In this document: one piece after another, positions 1 to 5,583 of the stretch
Numbering within the stretch: position 1 is the first letter of the stretch
How the letters are laid out: every line of letters begins with the position of its first letter
Source: Flavobacteriaceae bacterium
GTDB lineage: Bacteria; Bacteroidota; Bacteroidia; Flavobacteriales; Flavobacteriaceae
Length of the DNA stretch: 6,062 bases
Assembly (NCBI GenBank): GCA_013042255.1
Contig: JABDQK010000157.1
Location: 1-6,062, forward strand
Direction of reading: 5' to 3'
The notes under the pieces: generated by a model
Seen by the model: the letters and a program-made list of their open reading frames with translations, nothing else
Told to the model about the DNA's origin: nothing
Databases searched by the model: none
Position numbers and translations under genes: made by a program

Positions 1-215
1 ATAAATGATACTTGAATGACATTGTAGTTTTGGTCTGATTCGAGATAGAATCTACCGTTGTCATTGGTGATCGTCCCTTCCGTTGAGTTTGGAAAAATGA
101 CATTGGCAAAGGCCACAGGATCTCCATTATCATCTACTACAATACCACTTACCTTCGTCTGTGAAAAACAAAGAGTAGTGATAAAAAGTAACAAGGCGAT
201 CAGGATTATCCTCAT
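1..215 (-). CDS. Exported protein with N-terminal carboxypeptidase-regulatory-like domain (probably DUF5686 family), 5' part only
   Basis: Only the first 71 codons are in the window; the gene continues beyond the left edge. The ATG at 215-213 is the first start after an in-frame stop (TAG, reading minus, at 242-240). Residues 1-18 (MRIILIALLLFITTLCFS) form a hydrophobic signal peptide, with likely cleavage before Q19. Residues 21-71 begin KVSGIVVDDNGDPVAFANV and continue with a GT-TNDNGRFYLE segment. This is the beta-sandwich CarboxypepD_reg-like fold (PF13715 type), common at the N terminus of Bacteroidota outer-membrane proteins. From memory, flavobacterial proteins beginning this way next to pdhB are annotated as DUF5686 with a carboxypeptidase-like regulatory domain, probably envelope beta-barrel proteins of unknown role. 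A TonB-dependent receptor would start similarly and cannot be excluded without the rest. No clear Bacteroidota promoter was found in 216-306. The export and domain calls are firm; the DUF5686 call is inference from context. Confidence 0.75.
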   Translation of the reverse strand, partial: MRIILIALLLFITTLCFSQTKVSGIVVDDNGDPVAFANVIFPNSTEGTITNDNGRFYLESDQNYNVIQVSF

Positions 216-306
216 AGATGAAGCTCGTGATTCCGGGATCTATTTTGAATTCTATTCTTAATTCCCTTCTTATCTGGGTTTTAAATCTTCCGGAAAAAAT
301 ACGGAT

Positions 307-344
307 AAAAAAAACTTCGCCAACACCGGAGTGACGAAGTTTTT
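307..344 (-). terminator. Rho-independent terminator of pdhB
   Basis: Arms at 310-319 and 335-344 form a 10-bp perfect stem (AAAAACTTCG / CGAAGTTTTT) around a 15-nt loop. The loop can add a small CAC/GTG inner pairing. On the minus strand the stem is followed by eight Ts (complement of 314-307), as expected for an intrinsic terminator 23 bp past the pdhB stop codon. On the plus strand it ends in five Ts, so some bidirectional activity is possible, but no plus-strand gene precedes it. It separates pdhB from the exported-protein gene transcribed next on the same strand. Confidence 0.85.
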
Positions 345-366
345 ATAAGTTTTATTAAGGTCACAA

Positions 367-1344
367 TTATTTGTACATCACCTTTTTAACAGCATTGATA
401 ACATCCTGGTGATTGGGTAACCACTCTTCCAGTAATCCCGGGGAATACGGGGCAGGAGTATCTGCTGTGTTGATCTTTACTACAGGGGCGTCCAGATAGT
501 CAAAAGCTTTGGACTGCACCTGGTAAGTAATCTCTGTTGCTACATTCCCAAAGGGCCATGCCTCTTCAAGAATCACCAGGCGGTTGGTCTTTTTTACCGA
601 TTTCAGGATAGCTTCACTGTCCATTGGCTTTACTGTCCGGAGGTCAATAATCTCACATTGAATTCCTTCCTTTTCAAGTTCTTCGGCTGCTTTATAAGCT
701 TCTTTGATAATCTTGCCAAATGAAACTATAGTGACGTCTTTCCCTTCTCTTTTAATTTCAGCAACACCCAGAGGAATAGTGAAATCACCTTCAGGCACTT
801 CTCCTTTATCCCCATACATCTGCTCAGATTCCATAAAAATTACCGGGTCGTCATCACGAATAGATGCTTTGAGCAATCCTTTGGCATCCTTAGGATTTGA
901 CGGTACTACAACCTTAAGGCCTGGGCAGTTGGCATACCAACTTTCAAAGGCCTGTGAATGCGTAGCGGCAAGCTGACCCGCAGAGGCTGTAGGACCTCTG
1001 AAGACGATAGGACAATTGAACTGCCCTCCAGACATTTGCCTGATTTTGGCAGCATTATTGATGATCTGATCAATTCCGACCAGGGCAAAATTGAAGGTCA
1101 TAAATTCAATGATAGGGCGGTTACCTATCATGGCAGAACCGACACCTATACCTGAAAAACCTAATTCTGAAATAGGAGTATCAATAACCCGGTCAGGGCC
1201 AAATTCATCCAGCATCCCTTTCGATGCCTTATAAGCACCATTGTATTCAGCCACTTCCTCCCCCATCAGGTAAATCGACTCGTCCCTCCTCATTTCTTCC
1301 GACATGGCTTCTGCAATAGCTTCCCGAAATTGAATTGTCTTCAT
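367..1344 (-). CDS. pdhB: Pyruvate dehydrogenase complex E1 component, beta subunit
   Basis: The product is 325 residues, the usual length for the E1 beta subunit. With the alpha subunit it forms the thiamine-diphosphate-dependent E1 enzyme, which decarboxylates pyruvate and acetylates the lipoyl groups of E2 in the cytoplasm. An N-terminal transketolase pyrimidine-binding domain (about 3-180) is followed by a transketolase C-terminal domain (about 195-320). Visible family marks are GEEVAEYNGAYKASKG (28-43) and DTPISELGFSG (55-65), whose E60 matches the glutamate that activates the thiamine cofactor. Others are FRGPTASAGQLAATHSQAF (115-133), with the conserved H129, and EEAWPFG (260-266). I chose the ATG at 1344 because family members start MKTIQFREAI. 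An in-frame TTG at 1377 would add 11 unconserved residues. The E1 alpha and E2 genes are not adjacent. A branched-chain 2-oxoacid E1 beta is a less likely alternative. Confidence 0.95.
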   Translation of the reverse strand: MKTIQFREAIAEAMSEEMRRDESIYLMGEEVAEYNGAYKASKGMLDEFGPDRVIDTPISELGFSGIGVGSAMIGNRPIIEFMTFNFALVGIDQIINNAAKIRQMSGGQFNCPIVFRGPTASAGQLAATHSQAFESWYANCPGLKVVVPSNPKDAKGLLKASIRDDDPVIFMESEQMYGDKGEVPEGDFTIPLGVAEIKREGKDVTIVSFGKIIKEAYKAAEELEKEGIQCEIIDLRTVKPMDSEAILKSVKKTNRLVILEEAWPFGNVATEITYQVQSKAFDYLDAPVVKINTADTPAPYSPGLLEEWLPNHQDVINAVKKVMYK

Positions 1345-1406
1345 ATGCTTGTATTTCTCATCCTGAATTCTAATCAAAATGCCAACAAAAATAGGAAAAT
1401 ATCCTT

Positions 1407-1437
1407 CAAATAGACCTTACAAAAAAGGAAAATCAAA
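1407..1437 (-). promoter_or_regulatory. Candidate pdhB promoter (Bacteroidota -33/-7 type)
   Basis: Reading the minus strand, TTTG at 1437-1434 is followed after exactly 19 nt by TCTATTTG at 1414-1407. The Bacteroidota sigma-ABfr consensus is TTTG, about 19 nt, then TAnnTTTG, so the only mismatch is the second base of the -7 box. Transcription would start near 1400, giving a leader of roughly 55 nt before the pdhB ATG. A perfect TAnnTTTG (TATTTTTG, 1393-1386) lies closer to the gene but has no correctly spaced -33 element. The assignment rests on pattern matching only. Confidence 0.5.
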
Positions 1438-1446
1438 TTAAATTTT

Positions 1447-1464
1447 TATTATGCATGCATAGTA
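1447..1464. promoter_or_regulatory. Near-palindrome between divergent promoters, possible operator
   Basis: TATTATGCATGCATAGTA is an 18-bp inverted repeat with a perfect 10-bp core (ATGCATGCAT, 1451-1460) and one mismatched pair (1449/1462). It lies upstream of the putative pdhB promoter, at about -47 to -64 from its inferred start. It also overlaps the place where an etfB -33 box would be expected. That position suits a dimeric regulator acting on one or both genes. No regulator is known from the sequence, and AT-rich intergenic DNA produces short palindromes by chance. Confidence 0.35.
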
Positions 1465-1482
1465 TTTTAGAATTTTATTGGT

Positions 1483-1490
1483 TATCTTTG
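1483..1490 (+). promoter_or_regulatory. Candidate -7 box of the etfB promoter
   Basis: TATCTTTG is a perfect match to the Bacteroidota -7 consensus TAnnTTTG, 30 nt before the etfB ATG. It predicts a start site near 1496 and a leader of about 25 nt. No TTTG or TTG is found at the expected position 17-21 nt upstream. The promoter may therefore be weak or activator-dependent. The leader is A-rich with no Shine-Dalgarno sequence, which is normal in this phylum. Confidence 0.5.
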
Positions 1491-1520
1491 AGGCCTTATT
1501 ATTTCAAAAAAATACCTCAT

Positions 1521-2267
1521 ATGAATATATTAGTTTGTATCAGTAATGTTCCCGATACGACCTCCAAGATCAATTTTACCCAGGACAACACTAAATTCGA
1601 TACTACGGGTGTTCAATTTGTGATCAACCCCAATGACGAATTTGGTCTTACCCGTGCTATGTGGTTTAAAGAAAAGCAGGGTGCTACTGTACATGTGGCC
1701 ACTGTGGGAGGCCCCAGTGTAGAATCTACCATGAGAAAGGCCCTGGCGATTGGTGCCGATGAGGGAATAAGAATCAACGCCGAGCCTACCGACGGTTATT
1801 TTGTGGCTCAGCAACTCGCCGAAGTGATAAAAAACGGCGGGTACGACTTAATCATTGCCGGCAGGGAATCAATTGACTACAATGGCGGAATGGTCCCGGG
1901 AATTATCGCTGCCACTCTCGACATAAATTTTGTCAACACCTGCATCGGCTTAGAAATCGAAGGTGAAAAAGTTAAAGCCATAAGGGAAATAGACGGGGGA
2001 AAGGAGACCCTGGAAACATCTCTACCATTAATCATTGGCGGGCAGAAAGGCCTTGTAGAAGAAAGTGACCTGAGAATTCCAAACATGAGGGGCATTATGA
2101 TGGCACGACAGAAAAAATTGAATGTTCTGGAGCCTGTTGATACTGTTCATGCCACTACTGATAAGTCGTTCGACAAGCCTGCTCCGAAAGGACCGGTTAA
2201 ACTTGTTGACGCTGATAACGTAGAAGAATTGATTGATTTGTTGCACAACGAGGCTAAAGTAATTTAA
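1521..2267 (+). CDS. etfB: Electron transfer flavoprotein beta subunit
   Basis: The product is 248 residues, standard for EtfB/FixA. With EtfA it forms the soluble heterodimer that takes electrons from flavin dehydrogenases such as acyl-CoA dehydrogenases. It passes them on, usually to ETF-quinone oxidoreductase. The adenine-nucleotide alpha-hydrolase-like ETF fold is shown by ILVCISNVPDTTSKINF (3-19), NPNDEFGLTRA (36-46), MRKALAIGADEGIRI (71-85), GRESIDYNGGMVPG (114-127) and REIDGGKETLETSLPLIIG (155-173). The partner-recognition region is DLRIPNMRGIMMARQKKL (183-200). I chose the ATG at 1521 because family members start MxILVCIS. The in-frame ATG at 1455 lies upstream of the likely promoter and adds an unconserved stretch. 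The gene ends in tandem stops TAA TAG. It is the first gene of an operon with etfA and is divergent from pdhB. Confidence 0.96.
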   Translation: MNILVCISNVPDTTSKINFTQDNTKFDTTGVQFVINPNDEFGLTRAMWFKEKQGATVHVATVGGPSVESTMRKALAIGADEGIRINAEPTDGYFVAQQLAEVIKNGGYDLIIAGRESIDYNGGMVPGIIAATLDINFVNTCIGLEIEGEKVKAIREIDGGKETLETSLPLIIGGQKGLVEESDLRIPNMRGIMMARQKKLNVLEPVDTVHATTDKSFDKPAPKGPVKLVDADNVEELIDLLHNEAKVI

Positions 2268-2294
2268 TAGTACTCCTTAAAAAATTTAAAGAAT

Positions 2295-3263
2295 ATGTCC
2301 ATATTAGTTTATACAGAAGCCGAGAGCGGAAAATTAAAGAAGAATGCCTTTGAAGCTGCTTCCTACGCCTATAAAGTAGCAGGAGAAATGGGTACAGAGG
2401 TAACAGCTATCAGCTTTAATGTCTCTGATAATTCAGCCCTTGGGAATTACGGAGTAAGCAAGGTATTAAAAGTGGAGGATGAAAAATTAAAGACTTTTCA
2501 TGCCAGAGCATACGCCAGTGCGATTGCCGAAGCGGTTAAAAAAGTAGGAGCACAGGTGGTGATCCTCAGCTCCAGTACCGATTCTAAATATCTGGGAGGT
2601 TTGCTTGCCGGGATGCTTAAGGCCGGATATGTACCAAATGCAGTTGCAGCACCTGACAGCGTTCAACCTATGGTAGTTAAGAGAATGGCCTTTAGTAATA
2701 AAGGTTTTGCACATACTGAAGTCAATACAGATATTAAAATTATCGGTGTGTCTAATAATGCGTTCGGCATAATTGAAAATTCTACCAGTCTACAAGAAGA
2801 ATCCTTTAGTCCTGAAGCGGGTGAAAAGGACTTTGCAACCAGGTCAGTAGAAGTAGATAAAGTGGTTGGTGAAGTGACTATTGCCGATGCCGATATTGTA
2901 GTATCTGCAGGTCGTGGCCTAAAAGGACCAGAAAACTGGGGTATGATCGAGGAACTGGCTGAAGTACTGGGGGCCGCAACGGCATGTTCAAAACCAGTCA
3001 GTGATATGGGATGGAGATCGCATGGGGAACACGTTGGGCAGACAGGGAAACCCGTGGCCAGTAATCTTTATATTGCCATTGGTATTTCGGGTGCAATCCA
3101 ACACCTTGCCGGGGTAAGTGCCTCCAAAGTTAAAGTAGTGATCAACACCGATCCGGAAGCTCCCTTCTTTAAAGCGGCTGATTACGGAATCGTAGGGGAT
3201 GCCTTTGAAGTAGTCCCGAAACTCATCGAAAAATTAAAGGAATTTAAGGCCCAGAACGCCTAA
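2295..3263 (+). CDS. etfA: Electron transfer flavoprotein alpha subunit
   Basis: The product is 322 residues, typical for EtfA/FixB, which carries most of the FAD-binding site of the ETF heterodimer. An N-terminal ETF domain (about 3-180) is followed by the FAD-binding C-terminal domain (about 195-320). The latter contains VSAGRGLKGPENW (203-215), with the flavin-contacting arginine of GRG. It also has SDMGWRSHGEHVGQTGK (236-252) and the ETF-alpha signature LYIAIGISGAIQHLAG (258-273). INTDPEAPFFKAADYGIVGD (283-302) follows. The residue before VGQTGK is H where the canonical proteins I recall have Q. The gene starts at an ATG after an A-rich leader, 27 bp after etfB, so the two are surely co-transcribed. 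No acyl-CoA dehydrogenase or ETF-quinone oxidoreductase gene is in the window, so the electron donors cannot be read from context. Confidence 0.97.
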   Translation: MSILVYTEAESGKLKKNAFEAASYAYKVAGEMGTEVTAISFNVSDNSALGNYGVSKVLKVEDEKLKTFHARAYASAIAEAVKKVGAQVVILSSSTDSKYLGGLLAGMLKAGYVPNAVAAPDSVQPMVVKRMAFSNKGFAHTEVNTDIKIIGVSNNAFGIIENSTSLQEESFSPEAGEKDFATRSVEVDKVVGEVTIADADIVVSAGRGLKGPENWGMIEELAEVLGAATACSKPVSDMGWRSHGEHVGQTGKPVASNLYIAIGISGAIQHLAGVSASKVKVVINTDPEAPFFKAADYGIVGDAFEVVPKLIEKLKEFKAQNA

Positions 3264-3283
3264 TTTTTGTTAATTTGTGCCTT

Positions 3284-3336
3284 TAAAGGGCTGTTTAAAT
3301 ACCAGGGACAATCCTTAATATTTATACAGCCCTTTA
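3284..3336 (+). repeat. Long imperfect stem-loop between etfA and the nuclease gene
   Basis: TAAAGGGCTGT (3284-3294) and ACAGCCCTTTA (3326-3336) are perfect 11-bp inverted repeats. After one T-T mismatch the stem continues with TAAATA (3296-3301) against TATTTA (3319-3324). The result is about 17 paired bases around a 17-nt loop. The left arm also belongs to a short palindrome CCTTTAAAGG (3280-3289), which could compete with the long stem. No T-run follows the stem on either strand, so it is not a typical intrinsic terminator. It ends 16 nt before the next ATG, where it could affect transcription read-through, mRNA stability or translation start. Confidence 0.6.
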
Positions 3337-3352
3337 TGGTATTTGAGTGATT

Positions 3353-3982
3353 ATGAGTCTAGTTAGATTAAAAATTAAAGGAATATCTTACAGTCAAACA
3401 CAAAATGGGGCATATGCCCTTATTTTAAATGAGGTTGACGGAGATCGAAAACTTCCCATTGTGATTGGAGCTTTTGAGGCACAATCCATTGCCATTGCTC
3501 TTGAAAAAGAGATCAAACCCCCAAGGCCTCTCACTCATGACCTTTTTAAAAATTTTGCCGACAGGTTCGATATCATTGTCAAACAAGTGATCATCCACAA
3601 GCTCGTTGATGGCGTTTTTTATTCAAGCATCATCTGCGAGCGAGAGAAGGTGGAAGAAATAATCGATGCGCGTACTTCCGATGCCATCGCCCTTGCCCTT
3701 CGGTTTAACGCTCCCATTTTTACATATAAAACTATTCTTGACAAAGCGGGTATTTTCCTCAAATTCTCTTCCAAGGAAAAGGATAAAGACGAAGTTGATG
3801 ACAGTATAGTAGTAGATGAGATTTTGCAGGAAGGTGAAACCGTGGAGATTGATCCGGGTTCAACTGCCCCATATAAGGAATTGAGCATGGATGAACTTCA
3901 CAAGGAGCTCGACAAAGCAGTTGCAAATGAAGATTATGAAAAGGCGGCCAGACTACGGGACGAAATTTCCAAACGCAAATGA
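3353..3982 (+). CDS. Bifunctional nuclease (BFN/DUF151) family protein with C-terminal UVR motif
   Basis: The product is 209 residues from the ATG at 3353. An in-frame GTG at 3347 would add two residues, but family members start MSLVxLxIKGISYSQTQNGAYAL. The BFN (DNase/RNase, PF02577 type) domain spans about 1-138. Conserved stretches are LPIVIGAFEAQSIAIALE (34-51), KPPRPLTHDLF (55-65), VFYSSIICE (88-96) and IDARTSDAIALALRFNAPIF (104-123). A charged linker (about 139-176) leads to a UVR motif, MDELHKELDKAVANEDYEKAARLRDEI (179-205 in part), as in the UvrB-UvrC contact and ClpC/McsA helices. The family name comes from a plant protein with reported RNase and DNase activity. The bacterial role is not settled, and nuclease activity here is unproven. 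The UVR helix pair suggests protein-protein contact. The gene is 89 bp after etfA and 18 bp before the transporter gene, so probably co-transcribed with the latter. Confidence 0.92.
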   Translation: MSLVRLKIKGISYSQTQNGAYALILNEVDGDRKLPIVIGAFEAQSIAIALEKEIKPPRPLTHDLFKNFADRFDIIVKQVIIHKLVDGVFYSSIICEREKVEEIIDARTSDAIALALRFNAPIFTYKTILDKAGIFLKFSSKEKDKDEVDDSIVVDEILQEGETVEIDPGSTAPYKELSMDELHKELDKAVANEDYEKAARLRDEISKRK

Positions 3983-4000
3983 TTTACTAGACCCCTCCGT

Positions 4001-5476
4001 ATGAAGCCAGGAATTTGGATCCTTTCCCTTTTTATGTTGCTGTTTTTCCATGGCTTTGGTCAAGAGATTCCCACAAAAGACAGCGTGGAATTGGACAGTA
4101 CCTCTCATGTTTCTGTTTTGCCCGTACAGGAAGTTACCCCGGAAATAGTGAGTCCGATCATTGCCAATCAGGGCTTTTCCCTTGATAGTCTCTGGCGTGG
4201 TGCTCTGGGCATGCTGGCTCTGCTCCTGATCGCATATCTGTTCTCATCCAACCGCAGGGCGATAAACTGGAAAACAACAGCCATAGGCCTTGGGATACAA
4301 TTGTCCCTTGCCATAGGAATTCTTAAAGTCCCTGCAATTCAATGGTTCTTTAATAAACTGGGGCAGTTCTTCAATGAGATCCTTAAATATACAATGGCAG
4401 GCAGTGAGTTTATATTCGGTGGCCTTCTCAATCTCGACAATCCCAACATAGGCTATATTTTCGCTTTTCAGATCCTGCCGACCATCATTTTCTTTTCTGC
4501 TCTTACCTCAGTTCTATACTATCTCGGTATCATCCAAAAGATTGTAAAAGGCCTCGCCTGGTTGCTTACCCGGATTCTGGGTATATCGGGAGCTGAAAGT
4601 CTGAGCGTTTCAGGAAATATCTTTTTGGGTCAGACCGAAGCGCCATTGTTGATCAAGGCTTACCTGGAGAAGATGAATAAATCTGAAATCCTTTTGGTGA
4701 TGATCGGTGGAATGGCTACGGTTGCAGGTGGCGTACTTGCAGCCTATATCGGTTTCCTCGGAGGAAATGACGAACAACTTCGACTCGAATTTGCCCGGCA
4801 CCTTATCGCCGCATCCGTTATGGCTGCCCCGGGGGCGATAGTGATCTCAAAAATCCTGTATCCCCAAACGGAGAATGTAAACAGGGAAATCCATGTCTCT
4901 ACGGAAAAAATTGGCGCAAATATCCTCGATGCCATTGCAAACGGAACCACAGAAGGCCTGAAACTAGCTGTTAATGTTGGGGCCATGCTATTAGTTTTTG
5001 TTGCCTTTATTGCCATGATTAATGGCATTCTGGGCTGGGCAGGCGATCTGACGGCCATCAATGGATGGATCAGTGAAAATTCGGTTTATGACCAGCTTTC
5101 ACTGGAAGCAATTCTCGGTGTAATTTTTGCACCCTTGATGTGGTTGATTGGGGTTAATTCACAGGACGTATTACTCATGGGACAATTGTTGGGTGTAAAA
5201 CTGGCCGCCAGTGAATTTGTTGGGTATATACAGCTGGCCGAACTCAAGGATTTCAGCAGCGGCACCCATTTCTCCTTTAACAAGTCGATCATTATGGCGA
5301 CATATATGCTATGCGGGTTTGCCAACTTTGCTTCTATCGGTATTCAGATCGGTGGGATTGGTTCCCTGGCCCCCGGACAGCGTAAAACGCTCTCTGAATT
5401 CGGGATGAAGGCCGTTTTAGGGGGAACCCTGGCATCACTTCTCTCTGCCACTTTCGCCGGAATGATCCTGGGGTAG
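4001..5476 (+). CDS. Concentrative nucleoside transporter (CNT/NupC family) with N-terminal signal peptide
   Basis: The 491-residue membrane protein probably imports nucleosides with sodium or protons across the inner membrane. Residues 1-20 are a signal peptide (hydrophobic core ILSLFMLLFF, cleavage near GFG|Q). A polar stretch (21-60) follows before the first CNT helix (about 65-82). The CNT core carries ESLSVSGNIFLGQTEAPLLIKAY (199-221), where Q211, T212 and E213 match nucleoside-binding residues and N206 a sodium ligand of Vibrio cholerae CNT. It also has SVMAAPGAIVISKIL (272-286), NGTTEGLKLAVNVGAMLL (314-331), GVKLAASEFVGY (398-409, with E405) and CGFANFASIGIQIGGIG (438-454, with N442 and S445). 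These are the N, Gate and C domains in order. The usual NEF triplet of hairpin 2 reads SEF. The exact substrates cannot be told from sequence. Lying 18 bp after the nuclease gene and upstream of thyA, it fits pyrimidine-nucleoside salvage. Confidence 0.93.
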   Translation: MKPGIWILSLFMLLFFHGFGQEIPTKDSVELDSTSHVSVLPVQEVTPEIVSPIIANQGFSLDSLWRGALGMLALLLIAYLFSSNRRAINWKTTAIGLGIQLSLAIGILKVPAIQWFFNKLGQFFNEILKYTMAGSEFIFGGLLNLDNPNIGYIFAFQILPTIIFFSALTSVLYYLGIIQKIVKGLAWLLTRILGISGAESLSVSGNIFLGQTEAPLLIKAYLEKMNKSEILLVMIGGMATVAGGVLAAYIGFLGGNDEQLRLEFARHLIAASVMAAPGAIVISKILYPQTENVNREIHVSTEKIGANILDAIANGTTEGLKLAVNVGAMLLVFVAFIAMINGILGWAGDLTAINGWISENSVYDQLSLEAILGVIFAPLMWLIGVNSQDVLLMGQLLGVKLAASEFVGYIQLAELKDFSSGTHFSFNKSIIMATYMLCGFANFASIGIQIGGIGSLAPGQRKTLSEFGMKAVLGGTLASLLSATFAGMILG

Positions 5477-5482
5477 TGTCCG

Positions 5483-5544
5483 CCCTGCTTTCGTTGATAA
5501 GTTTTAAAAAGAAGCATGCTCCGCTGATTTATTCTAAGGCAGGG
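5483..5544 (+). terminator. Weak possible terminator-like stem after the transporter gene
   Basis: CCCTGCTTT (5483-5491) can pair with AAGGCAGGG (5536-5544), including one G-T wobble, and is followed by ATTTTCTAATTTT. The loop is about 44 nt and the trailing T-run is interrupted, so this is a poor intrinsic terminator. It may be chance. No better candidate exists in the 107 bp between the transporter stop and thyA. Confidence 0.2.
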
Positions 5545-5583
5545 ATTTTCTAATTTTACGACAATATCATATTTGACTTATTT

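Noticed and set aside
58..261. Plus-strand open frame of 67 codons at the left edge.
   Set aside because: It is antisense to the signal-peptide gene at 1-215, has no recognisable motif, and begins inside the domain of that gene.
704..1155. Open frames overlapping pdhB in other frames and on the opposite strand.
   Set aside because: They lie wholly within a strongly conserved gene, have no start context or motif, and read as shadows of pdhB. The same holds for the frames opposite etfB, etfA, the nuclease and the transporter.
1345..1377. Longer start for pdhB at an in-frame TTG (1377).
   Set aside because: It adds 11 residues not seen in E1 beta proteins, whereas the ATG at 1344 gives the family start MKTIQFREAI.
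1455..1520. Longer start for etfB at the ATG at 1455.
   Set aside because: The extra 22 residues are unlike EtfB N termini, and this ATG lies upstream of the likely -7 box at 1483-1490. The ATG at 1521 gives the normal MxILVCIS start.
3284..3336. Calling the etfA-nuclease hairpin an intrinsic terminator.
   Set aside because: The stem is long, but neither strand has a T-run after it; the plus-strand tail is TGGTATTTGAG.
5513..5520. Palindrome AGCATGCT after the transporter gene.
   Set aside because: Eight bases with no loop cannot form a useful hairpin, and such a short palindrome is expected by chance.
5551..5575. thyA promoter candidates TAATTTTA (5551-5558) and CATATTTG (5568-5575).
   Set aside because: Each has a mismatch in the -7 consensus and neither has a -33 box at the right spacing; the second would leave almost no leader.
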